Below are positions 29,635 to 44,915 of a stretch of DNA of 64,000 nt, one piece after another. Below the pieces are notes generated by a model that did no database searches, was not told the DNA's origin, and was given only the letters and a program-made list of their open reading frames with translations. Position 1 is the first letter of the stretch, and the number at the start of each line of letters is the position of its first letter. The stretch is from Gammaproteobacteria bacterium (lineage in GTDB: Bacteria > Pseudomonadota > Gammaproteobacteria > Steroidobacterales > Steroidobacteraceae), in contig JABCZO010000002.1 of NCBI GenBank assembly GCA_013289615.1, positions 101,309 through 165,308 on the forward strand, read 5' to 3'. Made by a program: the position numbers and the translations under genes.

Positions 29635-29671
29635 ACGGCGTACGTTCCAGGACGTGCGCCGTTTTCTTTTT
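29635..29671 (+). terminator. Rho-independent terminator
   Basis: ACGGCGTACG - TTCCAGGA - CGTGCGCCGT followed by TTTCTTTTT. Confidence 0.85.
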
Positions 29672-29685
29672 GGGAATCGCAGCTG

Positions 29686-31092
29686 ATGGCGTCACGCGCT
29701 CCCGCCGATCGCTTCCTCTTTTATGCCTTCCTGGGATTATTGCTGTGGGTGCCGCTGCCGTTCGGCAGCAACGTCACCTGGGCCAGCTCGCTGATGCAAA
29801 CCTGGGTATTCCTGATCGCGATCTTGTGGCTCGTGCAGTACTACCGGGGCAAGGTGTCGCTCAACCAACCGTTCGTCCGTGCGTGGCCCGTGACCGCGTG
29901 CCTGCTGGCCACTCTGCTGTGGGTAGTCGTGCAATCGCTGCCCTTGCCAGCCGGCGTCCTCGGGTTGCTCTCGCCGCGGGCCCTGGATATCCATAGCACC
30001 ACGCACAGCTACCCGAGCCTATCGCTCGATGTCTACGCCACCCGCCAGGCAGCACTGCAGACACTGGCCTACCTGCTCTTCTTCTGCCTGACGTTACTGC
30101 TCGTCAACAATGAGCGGCGCATCAAGCGGCTGGCGCTAGCGATCATTCTGGGCGGCCTGTTCCAGGCCGCCTACGGCTCGCTGACGATGCTCTCCGGGGG
30201 CGGGGTTGCCACCGGCACGTTCATCAACCGCAATCACCTGGCGGGTTACCTGGAAATATCCCTCGCGGCCGGCATCGGCCTGATGCTCGCTGAGTTGTCG
30301 AGTACCCCTGCGGCCGGCTGGCGGGACAGTGCGCGCCGCCTGTTGCGCACGCTGCTCGCCAACAAGGCGCGCGTGAGGCTCGCGCTCGTCGTCATGGTCA
30401 TCGGCCTCGTGCTCACGCGCTCGCGTGGAGGCAACGTCGCGTTCGCCGCCAGCCTGAGCGCTGCGGGTGGCTTCTACCTGCTGGTGGTGCGCAAGCTCTC
30501 AGGCGGCACGATCGCCTTCTTCGCCAGTCTGCTGGTCATCGATCTGCTAGTCGTCGGCAACTTCTTCGGCATCGAGAAAGTCGCGGAGCGCTTCCAGCAG
30601 ACCTCTGTCGACAGCGTGCAGCGTGTGGATACGGACCGCGACGCCCTGGCGATGCTGCGGGACTTCCCGTTGACGGGCACCGGAGCGGGAAGCTTCTATG
30701 CCGTCTACCCCATGTACACCAGCGCCGTCGATGTCACTGGCTTTACGCGCGATGCAGAGGACGATTACCTGCAGTTCGCCTGCGAGTTCGGCCTGTTTTT
30801 CGCGGCGGTGCTGGGCACCGCCGTGCTGGCGTCGCTCTGGACGGCGATCCGCGCCCAGCTCAAGCGCCGCGACCCGCTGCTGCAGGGCATGGGCTTTGCG
30901 GCCACGATGGCCATCGTGGCGCTGCTGATTCATTCGGCGGTCGACTTCAATCTGCAGATACCGGCGAATGCCGCGCTGTTCGTCGTCATGCTGGCCCTCG
31001 GATGGGTCTGCCGGTACTGGGATCCACTGGCCTTTGCCCGGGCAGGCCGAGACCGCGCTGCCCCGGTTAGCGGTCGACACCGCCCGCCCTAA
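29686..31092 (+). CDS. O-antigen ligase / polymerase-like membrane protein (Wzy_C-type)
   Basis: 468 aa; ATGTFINRNHLAGYLEISLAAGIGLML, GTGAGSFYAVYPMYTS, AEDDYLQFACEFGLF. Confidence 0.85.
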   Translation: MASRAPADRFLFYAFLGLLLWVPLPFGSNVTWASSLMQTWVFLIAILWLVQYYRGKVSLNQPFVRAWPVTACLLATLLWVVVQSLPLPAGVLGLLSPRALDIHSTTHSYPSLSLDVYATRQAALQTLAYLLFFCLTLLLVNNERRIKRLALAIILGGLFQAAYGSLTMLSGGGVATGTFINRNHLAGYLEISLAAGIGLMLAELSSTPAAGWRDSARRLLRTLLANKARVRLALVVMVIGLVLTRSRGGNVAFAASLSAAGGFYLLVVRKLSGGTIAFFASLLVIDLLVVGNFFGIEKVAERFQQTSVDSVQRVDTDRDALAMLRDFPLTGTGAGSFYAVYPMYTSAVDVTGFTRDAEDDYLQFACEFGLFFAAVLGTAVLASLWTAIRAQLKRRDPLLQGMGFAATMAIVALLIHSAVDFNLQIPANAALFVVMLALGWVCRYWDPLAFARAGRDRAAPVSGRHRPP

Positions 31093-31314
31093 GGGCCTTT
31101 TCGTCGTTGACCGCAAGCCCCTGATCGGTATATTTGGAAGGCATCTGGTGCCGCGGGCACCTTAGGGTTGCTTGACCCTGGCTCTCGGCATCTGGGTGCC
31201 GGACCTGCCACCGGAATCGCACAGTTCTTGCAGCAATGCCCTGGGTGCCCGCCGCCCAGCGGTGTCGGATCGACTCGCCCTCGCCGGGCGGCGGCGGGAG
31301 ACAGGGCCACTACG

Positions 31315-35784
<4,470 letters not shown>

Positions 35785-35835
35785 TGGCCATCATGTTTCA
35801 GCAAAAGGCGGCACCGTTGCTCCATCGAATCACTG

Positions 35836-35900
35836 AAGAGAGATCAGGACATGAGCGTTTTTTTTGTAATCAAAAAAAAGCTCATGTCCTGATCTCTCTT
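35836..35900. repeat. Long near-perfect inverted repeat (hairpin) between gltB and gltD
   Basis: AAGAGAGATCAGGACATGAGC (35836-35856), g, TTTTTTTT, gtaatc, AAAAAAAA, GCTCATGTCCTGATCTCTCTT (35880-35900): 21-bp perfect arms plus a T8/A8 pairing with one bulged G. Confidence 0.95.
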
Positions 35901-35936
35901 GAGCGGCTTAATGCAGCAGCGATGCTCATTAGCTGA

Positions 35937-37355
<1,419 letters not shown>

Positions 37356-37380
37356 CCGGGCGTGGCGTGGGCGCGCGGCT

Positions 37381-38085
37381 TTAGCGCAGCACGCGGCTGG
37401 CGGCGCCGACGATCGGACCCTGATCGCGCTGCTGCACCAGCACCACTGCGGTGGTGGCATCGGCCGCCATGGCCGACAACGGCACGCTGAAGGTCCTGCC
37501 TTCGCCCTGCCAGCTGCCGAGCGTGCGCAGCGATCGTACGATATTGAAGTCGTGCAGCTCGCGCCCGGCGTTCTCGCCGCGAGTGACCTTGGAGGTCGCT
37601 TCCGGCAGGTAGCCGAGCAGCAGCACATCACACACGGCCGGCTGTTGCTGCGCGCCCAGCGTCACGATCAGGCTGTCATTGCGCACCGCGACATCGAGCG
37701 GCACGCCGGGCTTGTCGCCGGTGCCGCTGCCAATGCCATCGCCGCCACCGACCACATCGCGCTGGCCATCGATCACGAGCTGCGGGGTATAGACGCTGGG
37801 CAGGTGCAGCGTGTGCGCGTACTGGCGTTGCCGTGTCACTGCTTCCGCCAGCCCGAAGCGATCGCGCCAGCCCAGCTCGTCCCAGTAGTCCACGTGGAAC
37901 GCCAGCGCAATGATGCCGTCCTGTTTGGCGAGCCGGCCGATCTGCGCCTCCGCCGGAGGGCAGGAGCTGCAGCCTTCAGAGGTGTAGAGCTCGACCACGG
38001 TGGGGCGTGATTGCGCATCGACGATGCCCGCCGACAGCAGCAGTGCGAGGCCCCAGAAGACACTCAAGCGGGCAGCGTTGACCAT
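37381..38085 (-). CDS. DUF1223 family secreted thioredoxin-like protein
   Basis: 234 aa; signal peptide, VVELYTSEGCSSCPPAEAQIGRLAKQDGIIALAFHVDYWDELGWRDRFG. Confidence 0.88.
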   Translation of the reverse strand: MVNAARLSVFWGLALLLSAGIVDAQSRPTVVELYTSEGCSSCPPAEAQIGRLAKQDGIIALAFHVDYWDELGWRDRFGLAEAVTRQRQYAHTLHLPSVYTPQLVIDGQRDVVGGGDGIGSGTGDKPGVPLDVAVRNDSLIVTLGAQQQPAVCDVLLLGYLPEATSKVTRGENAGRELHDFNIVRSLRTLGSWQGEGRTFSVPLSAMAADATTAVVLVQQRDQGPIVGAASRVLR

Positions 38086-38172
38086 GACGAGTCCCAGCGA
38101 TGTGGCGACGGATGCCTATGCTTGTTCGCTGCCGGTACGCGCAAGGTTACATGCCGGCCCGAGGCAGCAGGG

Positions 38173-39156
38173 CTACTTGAATACCGGCAGCGCAGCCATG
38201 TCCGCGGCCGGCACGGCTTCCACCGGAAATCCGGCCTTGGTCCAGGCGCGCAGGCCGCCCCTGATGACCGCGATGCGCGCCCCTTTTCCTTCCAGCGTCT
38301 GGTGCAGCTCCCGCGCTACACGCGCGCTGGTCGCCTGACGGGCACAGGTGCAGTACAGATAGACCGCCCGGTCGCCGGGGAGCTGCGCGTTGGACTGATG
38401 CAGCGAATGCGGGTCCAGTCGCCGGGAACCCTGGATGCGCATCGCATTGGCGTCGAAGTAGCCGTGGCTGCGCACGTCGTAGATCTCGGCGCCGGATTGC
38501 ACGGCACGCGCCGCCTCGGCCGGATCCGCCAGCGTGACCCGCGGCAGTCCGCGTTCCCGGATCCGTTCCCGGATCCAAACCCACAGCTGAAAAACCACAT
38601 AGGCGGCAATCAGGGCAATCACCACCCAGCCCAGCACCCGTCCTGCCGCCTGGTAGCCGCGCGTGACAGCGCCCAGCGCGTCACTGAAGAGGAAACCGAC
38701 GCCAAAATAGGCTCCGATATAAAGCGCCGCACCGGCCAGATTCAGGGGCAGGAACTGGGCGAGAGGCATATTCATGCTTCCGGCCAGTGGCGGCGCCATG
38801 GTGTTTATTCCGGGAATAAACTTCGCAATCACCAGCAGCTGTCGGCCGCGGCGATAAAAGGAATCGGCCGATCGCAGGATGCATGACTCGGGATTGAGTG
38901 ACATGCGGCACAGCGCGCCGAGCAGCCACCAGCCGGTGTAGCGGCCGATCAGGAACAGCAGCGTGTCGCCCGCGAGCATCGCCACTAGCGCTGCGCCCAG
39001 CGCGTACGGCAGTTGCAGCAGACCGTGGGCAGTGGCGGCGCCGGCGATCAGCAGCACCAGCGCTGCTGGTACCGGCAATCCGATCGCCTCCAGGAACACC
39101 GCGCCGATCAGAATGGCGTAGCCGTGTTGCGCGATGGAGTTGGTCCAGGATGGCAT
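38173..39156 (-). CDS. DedA family membrane protein fused to a C-terminal rhodanese domain
   Basis: 327 aa; DedA-like GDTLLFLIGRYTGWWLL...FIPGINTMAPPLAGSMNMPLAQFLPLN, then EIYDVRSHGYFDANAMRIQGSRRLDPHSL...YLYCTCARQATSARVARELHQ. Confidence 0.85.
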   Translation of the reverse strand: MPSWTNSIAQHGYAILIGAVFLEAIGLPVPAALVLLIAGAATAHGLLQLPYALGAALVAMLAGDTLLFLIGRYTGWWLLGALCRMSLNPESCILRSADSFYRRGRQLLVIAKFIPGINTMAPPLAGSMNMPLAQFLPLNLAGAALYIGAYFGVGFLFSDALGAVTRGYQAAGRVLGWVVIALIAAYVVFQLWVWIRERIRERGLPRVTLADPAEAARAVQSGAEIYDVRSHGYFDANAMRIQGSRRLDPHSLHQSNAQLPGDRAVYLYCTCARQATSARVARELHQTLEGKGARIAVIRGGLRAWTKAGFPVEAVPAADMAALPVFK

Positions 39157-39170
39157 AGCGGCAGCGCTAC

Positions 39171-40199
39171 CTAATCGCGCGACCCGGCTCCGACTGCGAC
39201 CCAGGCCAGATCGGCGTTCGACACCGACTCGAGCTTGAACCCCTTGGCGGCGGCAGTCATGCGCGTGAGCGCCTGACCGATCGGCATCGCCGGGGCGGTC
39301 TCGCCGCGCTTTTGGATCTTGAAGCGCACCGGGTTGATGCGTGCGACCACGTAGTTACGCAGGTACGGCGACTTGAAACCGCGCGCCTGAAGTCCGGCGA
39401 TGATCTTCTTCACCTCGGTATCGATCGCCTGCAGGCGCGCCGCGTAGCCTTCGCGCTCGCGCAGACCTGCCGGCAGCGCCCGGGTGCTGAACCGGTCCAC
39501 CTTCCTGAGCAGCGGGCTGTAGGCGCCGCCGGCAAAGCGCGGCAGTTTCTCGTAGATGATGCCGAGCGTGAGCAGTTCGGCCGACTCGAACTGGTCGGCA
39601 AATTGCGTCTCCTTCGCGCCCGGCTGCTTGCGCGCCAGGCTTCTAGCCATGCGGATCACTTCCAGGCTGCGATCCTTGAGGTTGTGCGCCTTTTCGGTAT
39701 TGAGCGCCAGAATCCGATACGCGAGCGTTTCATCGGGCGAGATCAGTACCGAGACCTGCTTCAAACCCAGCATCTTGGCTGCCGCCAGTCGGTGTCGTCC
39801 GTTAGGGGTCCAGAAGTTGTCAGCGTCGCCCAGCACCACGATCAGCGGGTCGAGGAAGGCTCCGGCCTCGTCGATTTTTTCCGACAGGCGCTTGGTATGC
39901 GTCGGCGACAGATCGCGCTGGAACGGCGTCGGCTGTATCGCGCGAAACGGCAGCGTCGCCAGCACCAGTGCCCGCCCGCCGAGCGGATCCCGGTAGGTGC
40001 CGATGGCAACGCCGCCCGCCTGACGGATGCGCGACATGAGTGGCCGGATCTCCTCGTGGTCGGCAGCCAGCGCGATCTCGGCGGCCTCAAGGCCCCGCGC
40101 CCGCGCCGACGGCTTGAGCTTTCGGCCTGCGCTCACTCGCCGGGCCGACGGGTTCCTGGGCGATTTGGATTTGCGGCGGGTCGCGGTGCGGGTTGCCAT
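39171..40199 (-). CDS. ParB N-terminal (ParB/Srx) domain protein
   Basis: 342 aa; QRDLSPTHTKRLSEKIDEAGAFLDPLIVVLGDADNFWTPNGRHRLAAAKMLGLKQVSVLI; Lys/Arg/Ser-rich N-terminus. Confidence 0.75.
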   Translation of the reverse strand: MATRTATRRKSKSPRNPSARRVSAGRKLKPSARARGLEAAEIALAADHEEIRPLMSRIRQAGGVAIGTYRDPLGGRALVLATLPFRAIQPTPFQRDLSPTHTKRLSEKIDEAGAFLDPLIVVLGDADNFWTPNGRHRLAAAKMLGLKQVSVLISPDETLAYRILALNTEKAHNLKDRSLEVIRMARSLARKQPGAKETQFADQFESAELLTLGIIYEKLPRFAGGAYSPLLRKVDRFSTRALPAGLREREGYAARLQAIDTEVKKIIAGLQARGFKSPYLRNYVVARINPVRFKIQKRGETAPAMPIGQALTRMTAAAKGFKLESVSNADLAWVAVGAGSRD

Positions 40200-40298
40200 A
40201 CGGGAATGCCGAGCGTCGGAGGGCCATTAGTGTCGCGCCGCGAGGCTCCTAACGCCAGTTCAGGGCACGCTTTGCCATCGATCGCTGGTTCATGTAGG

Positions 40299-40369
40299 TT
40301 GACAATGATTACCTTAAGCTTGACAATACTACTTCATCGAGTTGTCAATTTCAAGCCTAAGATTGACAA
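40299..40369. promoter_or_regulatory. Four phased TTGACAA/TTGTCAA sites in a divergent intergenic region
   Basis: TTGACAA at 40299 and 40320, inverted TTGTCAA at 40342, TTGACAA at 40363. Spacings 21, 22 and 21 bp. Confidence 0.85.
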
Positions 40370-40390
40370 AGTCCCCAGGGCTGATTGCAT

Positions 40391-41425
40391 ATGACCCGAA
40401 TACGCGCCAGAGGCGAGGACGTCCGCAAATACATCCTGGAGCACCTTGAAAGTCACCCGCACGACGTCAGCAAGTTGACCTCAGAGCATTTCGGGATCAC
40501 CAGGCAAGCCGTCAATAAGCATCTCCAGAGACTAACGACAGAGCACGCGATCGTGCAGGCGGGTAAGACCCGCAATAGGACTTATAAGTTAGTTAGCCGC
40601 TCGAAGTGGGATAAGCGTTATGAACTGACGCCGCAATCTCTTGCAGAGGATGTCGTGTGGAGAGATGACATCAGTAAAGTCATCGGGGAAATGCCGGACA
40701 ATGTCCTTGCAATTTGGCATTACGGATTTACTGAAATGTTCAACAACGCGTTGGACCATTCTTCGGGAACCTCGATTTACCTTGAAATAGCCAGAAATGC
40801 CGTGAGCACGCAGATGATAGTTCAAGATAACGGTGTGGGAATCTTTAACAAGATCCAAACGGCATTGGGCCTTCTGGACCAACGTCATGCAATCCTTGAA
40901 TTAGCGAAAGGAAAGCTGACAACTGATCCAGCGCGGCACACGGGCGAGGGAATCTTCTTTTCTTCGAGAATGTTTGATGAGTTTGACATTCTTTCTGGCG
41001 GCGTCTTTTTCTCACATAAATTTGAAGAAACGGACGATTGGACATTGGAGCGCGATAGATTCAGTAGCGGTACGCTCGTGTGGATGAAACTGAATAATCA
41101 CGCTTCCAGAACGACAGCAAAAATATTCGATCAATACACATCTGGCGATGAATATGGGTTCACAAAGACGGTCGTCCCGGTCAACCTCGCAAGATATGGG
41201 AACGAAAATCTGATATCGCGCTCGCAGGCAAAACGACTGTTAGCGCGAGTGGAGCTTTTCAAGAAAGTCTTATTCGATTTCAAGGATGTTCCGACCATCG
41301 GACTTGCATTTGCCGATGAGATATTTCGGGTGTTTGCTAAAAGTCATCCCGAGATAGAGCTTCATCCCATTCATGCCAATTCAGAAGTCAAAAGGATGAT
41401 CGACCGGGCACAGTATTCACACTGA
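40391..41425 (+). CDS. wHTH + GHKL ATPase + C-terminal STAS-like (DUF4325) protein
   Basis: N-terminal LTSEHFGITRQAVNKHLQRLTTEHAIVQAG; ATPase boxes WHYGFTEMFNNALDHS, VQDNGVGI, HTGEGIFFSSRMFDEF; C-terminal TVVPVNLARYGNENLISRSQAKRLLARVELFKKVLFDFKDVPTIGLAFADEIFRVF. Track start 40385 is TTG; ATG at 40391. Confidence 0.8.
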   Translation: MTRIRARGEDVRKYILEHLESHPHDVSKLTSEHFGITRQAVNKHLQRLTTEHAIVQAGKTRNRTYKLVSRSKWDKRYELTPQSLAEDVVWRDDISKVIGEMPDNVLAIWHYGFTEMFNNALDHSSGTSIYLEIARNAVSTQMIVQDNGVGIFNKIQTALGLLDQRHAILELAKGKLTTDPARHTGEGIFFSSRMFDEFDILSGGVFFSHKFEETDDWTLERDRFSSGTLVWMKLNNHASRTTAKIFDQYTSGDEYGFTKTVVPVNLARYGNENLISRSQAKRLLARVELFKKVLFDFKDVPTIGLAFADEIFRVFAKSHPEIELHPIHANSEVKRMIDRAQYSH

Positions 41426-41435
41426 GACACTAAGT

Positions 41436-41699
41436 TCAGGCCAGCGCCCACCAGAGCAGCCCGGCGGCGGCGGCCGGTACGCCGAAGATCGCCAGAAATA
41501 TCGGGAACTCCTCCGCCACGGAATAGCCGGCTTGACTCACGCCCAACCACATGTTCACGCCCGCCCCGATCAGCCAGAGCGGGATAAACAGCTTCGCACC
41601 GCTGAGCGCGCCCGGCACGCCGCTGCCAAACGCATGACCGAGCAGCAGGCAGCTCAGCAGCAGCGAAAACCCACCACCCAATACGATTGCCGTGTGCAT
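41436..41699 (-). CDS. Small membrane protein
   Basis: 87 aa, about three hydrophobic segments. Confidence 0.65.
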   Translation of the reverse strand: MHTAIVLGGGFSLLLSCLLLGHAFGSGVPGALSGAKLFIPLWLIGAGVNMWLGVSQAGYSVAEEFPIFLAIFGVPAAAAGLLWWALA

Positions 41700-41726
41700 G
41701 ATTTGTCTCCGATAGTTGCCGACGCT

Positions 41727-42194
41727 TCAGGCCTGGGCGCGCAATGGCGCCACCCAGAGCCGATAGCCGCTCTTCTCCTTGAACCCCAGCCGCGCATAGA
41801 AGCCCTGAGACTGCGTGTTGCCGTCGGCCACCTGCATCTGCAGCCAGCCGCAGCGCCGGCCCGCCAGCTCGGCGCGCGCCGTCGCCAGCAGCGCCTGGCC
41901 GATGCCGTGCCGACGGTGCTCAGGGGTGACAAACAGCTCATCGATCTCCGCCATCAGGCCGCCGTGCTCGAAGCTGTATACCAACGTGCACAGCAGGTAG
42001 CCGACCGCGGCACCCATCCGGGCGGCCAGCCAGCCGCGTCCATAGGCGGGGGTCGACAGAAATTCATGCAGCTGTCGGCGCAGCCGCGCGGGTTCATAGC
42101 CGGCAATGCCGTCGTGGCGCCAGTACGCTTCGATGAGCGGCAGCACCTGCCCGCTGTCCGAGGCGGCCAATGCACGGATTTCGACGCCACTCAT
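41727..42194 (-). CDS. GNAT family N-acetyltransferase
   Basis: 155 aa; IDELFVTPEHRRHGIGQALLATARAELAGRRCGWLQMQVADGNTQSQGFYARLGFKE. Confidence 0.9.
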   Translation of the reverse strand: MSGVEIRALAASDSGQVLPLIEAYWRHDGIAGYEPARLRRQLHEFLSTPAYGRGWLAARMGAAVGYLLCTLVYSFEHGGLMAEIDELFVTPEHRRHGIGQALLATARAELAGRRCGWLQMQVADGNTQSQGFYARLGFKEKSGYRLWVAPLRAQA

Positions 42195-42484
42195 CCTGTA
42201 CCCCCTTGCCCGGCTGCGCCGGACGCCGCGGCCCGCTGGCCGCTCAATAGCGGCCCACTAGCGCGACTACCTGGCGAGCAGGCTCGGCCAGCTGCGGGCA
42301 GTGCCGAGTGTCTCACCTGAGAGCCTGGGCTACACTGCGGAACGCAGATTAATTCGCGCCATGGGCTGCAATACTCTCGAACGCCATGCCCTCCACTAGG
42401 CGCGCCAGGGCATCACCAAGGACCGTTTTGGCCTGCGAGGTGCAGAATGTCCGGTGCCATCACGCAATCGCATTACCGGAGCGC

Positions 42485-43159
<675 letters not shown>

Positions 43160-43252
43160 GTCCGCAGTCCTTAAGAGCAGTGCTTGCCGCCTGATTGCGT
43201 CACCATCGAGTTATCCGGCAACTTCATTCAGGCACGCAAGCTAGAGCGTTAT

Positions 43253-44626
43253 TCACGCAGGCCTTCTGTCTAAATGGAGAAAGGGGAATTTCTGCGCTGC
43301 GCCGATACCATGTTTCGATTGCCGCTCAGTACTTCGTGATGCACTGGGTAGGGTAAAAGAGAACGTACTTCCAACGCCGAGCGTACTTTCCACCCAGATC
43401 ATGCCACCGTGAGCTTCCACGATACCTTTCGCAATAAAAAGTCCCAGGCCGGTACCCTCACGGATGCCGCGGTGTCTCGTCCAATAATGCTCGAAGACGT
43501 GGGTGAGCTCACTGTCTGGGATACCGCGGCCGGTATCAGAGACCGAGAAGCACACCGCATCTTCCATGCGCCTTGCGGCTATGCAAATTCCGCCCCCTTC
43601 TTTGCTAAACTTAATCGCGTTTCCAACCAGATTGGCGAACACCTGCAGAACGCGCTCGCGGTCACATTGAACGGTCGATAGCTGATCTTCGAGCTGCACT
43701 TTCAGTTGCAGCGACCGGGCGCCAATTTGCGGCCTAAGTGTCTTTGAGGCCTCATCCAGGAGGGCCGCAACGTCCTCGGTCTTTGGCTCGACGGTGAAGT
43801 GCCCTGTTTCGATCATGGTCGCGTCAAGCAGGCTGTTGATAAGCCAGTCCATCCGCACCGCCGAACGTTCGATAACCTCCGCCTGTATGCGTTCAGCCGG
43901 AGAATTATCGGTCTGCGTTGCCCGGGAGAGCAGCACGGCGCTCATGCGAATCGTCGACAGGTAGTTGCGCAAATCATGCGACACCACTTCGATCATGTTG
44001 TCTCGGGCACGTATTGCCGTCTGCGCGGCTCGATACAACCTGGCCCGCTCGATCGCGAGACTCGCATGGCGAGCAATGTCCTGCGCCAGTGCAATATCCT
44101 CGTCGGTGTACCCCCGGCCCGACTCCGCCATCGATAAGCGCAGCACGCCGACAACCTGACCTCGAAGAATCAGCGGCGCAAAAATAGTGGATGCAGCGCC
44201 GATTTTTCTAAGAATCTCGTTGTATTCGGCATCGGGCATTCCGCGCGTCGGAAACTCGGGAGTCAGATCGCGACGCTGAGGTCGCGCTGTTTCAATGGCA
44301 GCGCGCATCCCTTCCGGAAGGCGCTCGGGCGGTATCATCCCCAGAAATCGGTCAAGCAACTCTTGTTTGTGTTGCTCTGGATGATAGGCGACGAATTTTC
44401 TGACGGTATAGTCTTCCTCGATAAGGTCGATCGCGCTCAAATCCGCGACCGCCGGAACCACGACGTGCGCGATGGCGCTGAGGGTAGTTTCATAGTCGAT
44501 CGACTCAGCCAGGAGCAGGCTCGCCTTCGTCAGGAACTCCAGACGGGTATGCGCGTGAGCTTCGGCCCCGCGACGGCCTGCAATCTCCTTGGCGCGGGGT
44601 GCGCGATCAGCAAGCACTGTCGTCAC
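43253..44626 (-). CDS. GAF-domain sensor histidine kinase
   Basis: 457 aa; GAF-like region, VSHDLRNYLSTIRMSAVLL (H-box), NLVGNAIKFS, VSDTGRGIP, GTGLGLFIAKGIVEAHGG. Confidence 0.92.
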   Translation of the reverse strand: MTTVLADRAPRAKEIAGRRGAEAHAHTRLEFLTKASLLLAESIDYETTLSAIAHVVVPAVADLSAIDLIEEDYTVRKFVAYHPEQHKQELLDRFLGMIPPERLPEGMRAAIETARPQRRDLTPEFPTRGMPDAEYNEILRKIGAASTIFAPLILRGQVVGVLRLSMAESGRGYTDEDIALAQDIARHASLAIERARLYRAAQTAIRARDNMIEVVSHDLRNYLSTIRMSAVLLSRATQTDNSPAERIQAEVIERSAVRMDWLINSLLDATMIETGHFTVEPKTEDVAALLDEASKTLRPQIGARSLQLKVQLEDQLSTVQCDRERVLQVFANLVGNAIKFSKEGGGICIAARRMEDAVCFSVSDTGRGIPDSELTHVFEHYWTRHRGIREGTGLGLFIAKGIVEAHGGMIWVESTLGVGSTFSFTLPSASRSTERQSKHGIGAAQKFPFLHLDRRPA

Positions 44627-44915
44627 CGTCCGACGCTTCTGCCAAACTGATTCGCACTTCGTCGGCCGGCAGCAGCCGCCAGGCTATCTGTGAAGAACAG
44701 TTGGCGACGGGCATCATGAATATCCCGATCGGGCAATTACCGTATTGTAGGCCGATGGATGTCTAGAGCCAGCTAATCTGTTCGCTACAGTACATTCGAC
44801 TTTGACCTGCGCAGGAACACCTGCAGGGGTTGGTTTGCAGTTAAGCGAGATCGGTGACGCTTTAGGTCTAAAATCAAGTGCTTGTGAACCTTACCGGTCG
44901 CGCCCTCACCCCAGT

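Noticed and set aside
40299-40369. Reading the four TTGACA boxes as four separate sigma70 -35 elements
   Set aside because: Good -10 matches at 16-18 bp were not seen for most of them, and one site is inverted. The constant 21-22 bp phasing fits protein-binding sites better.
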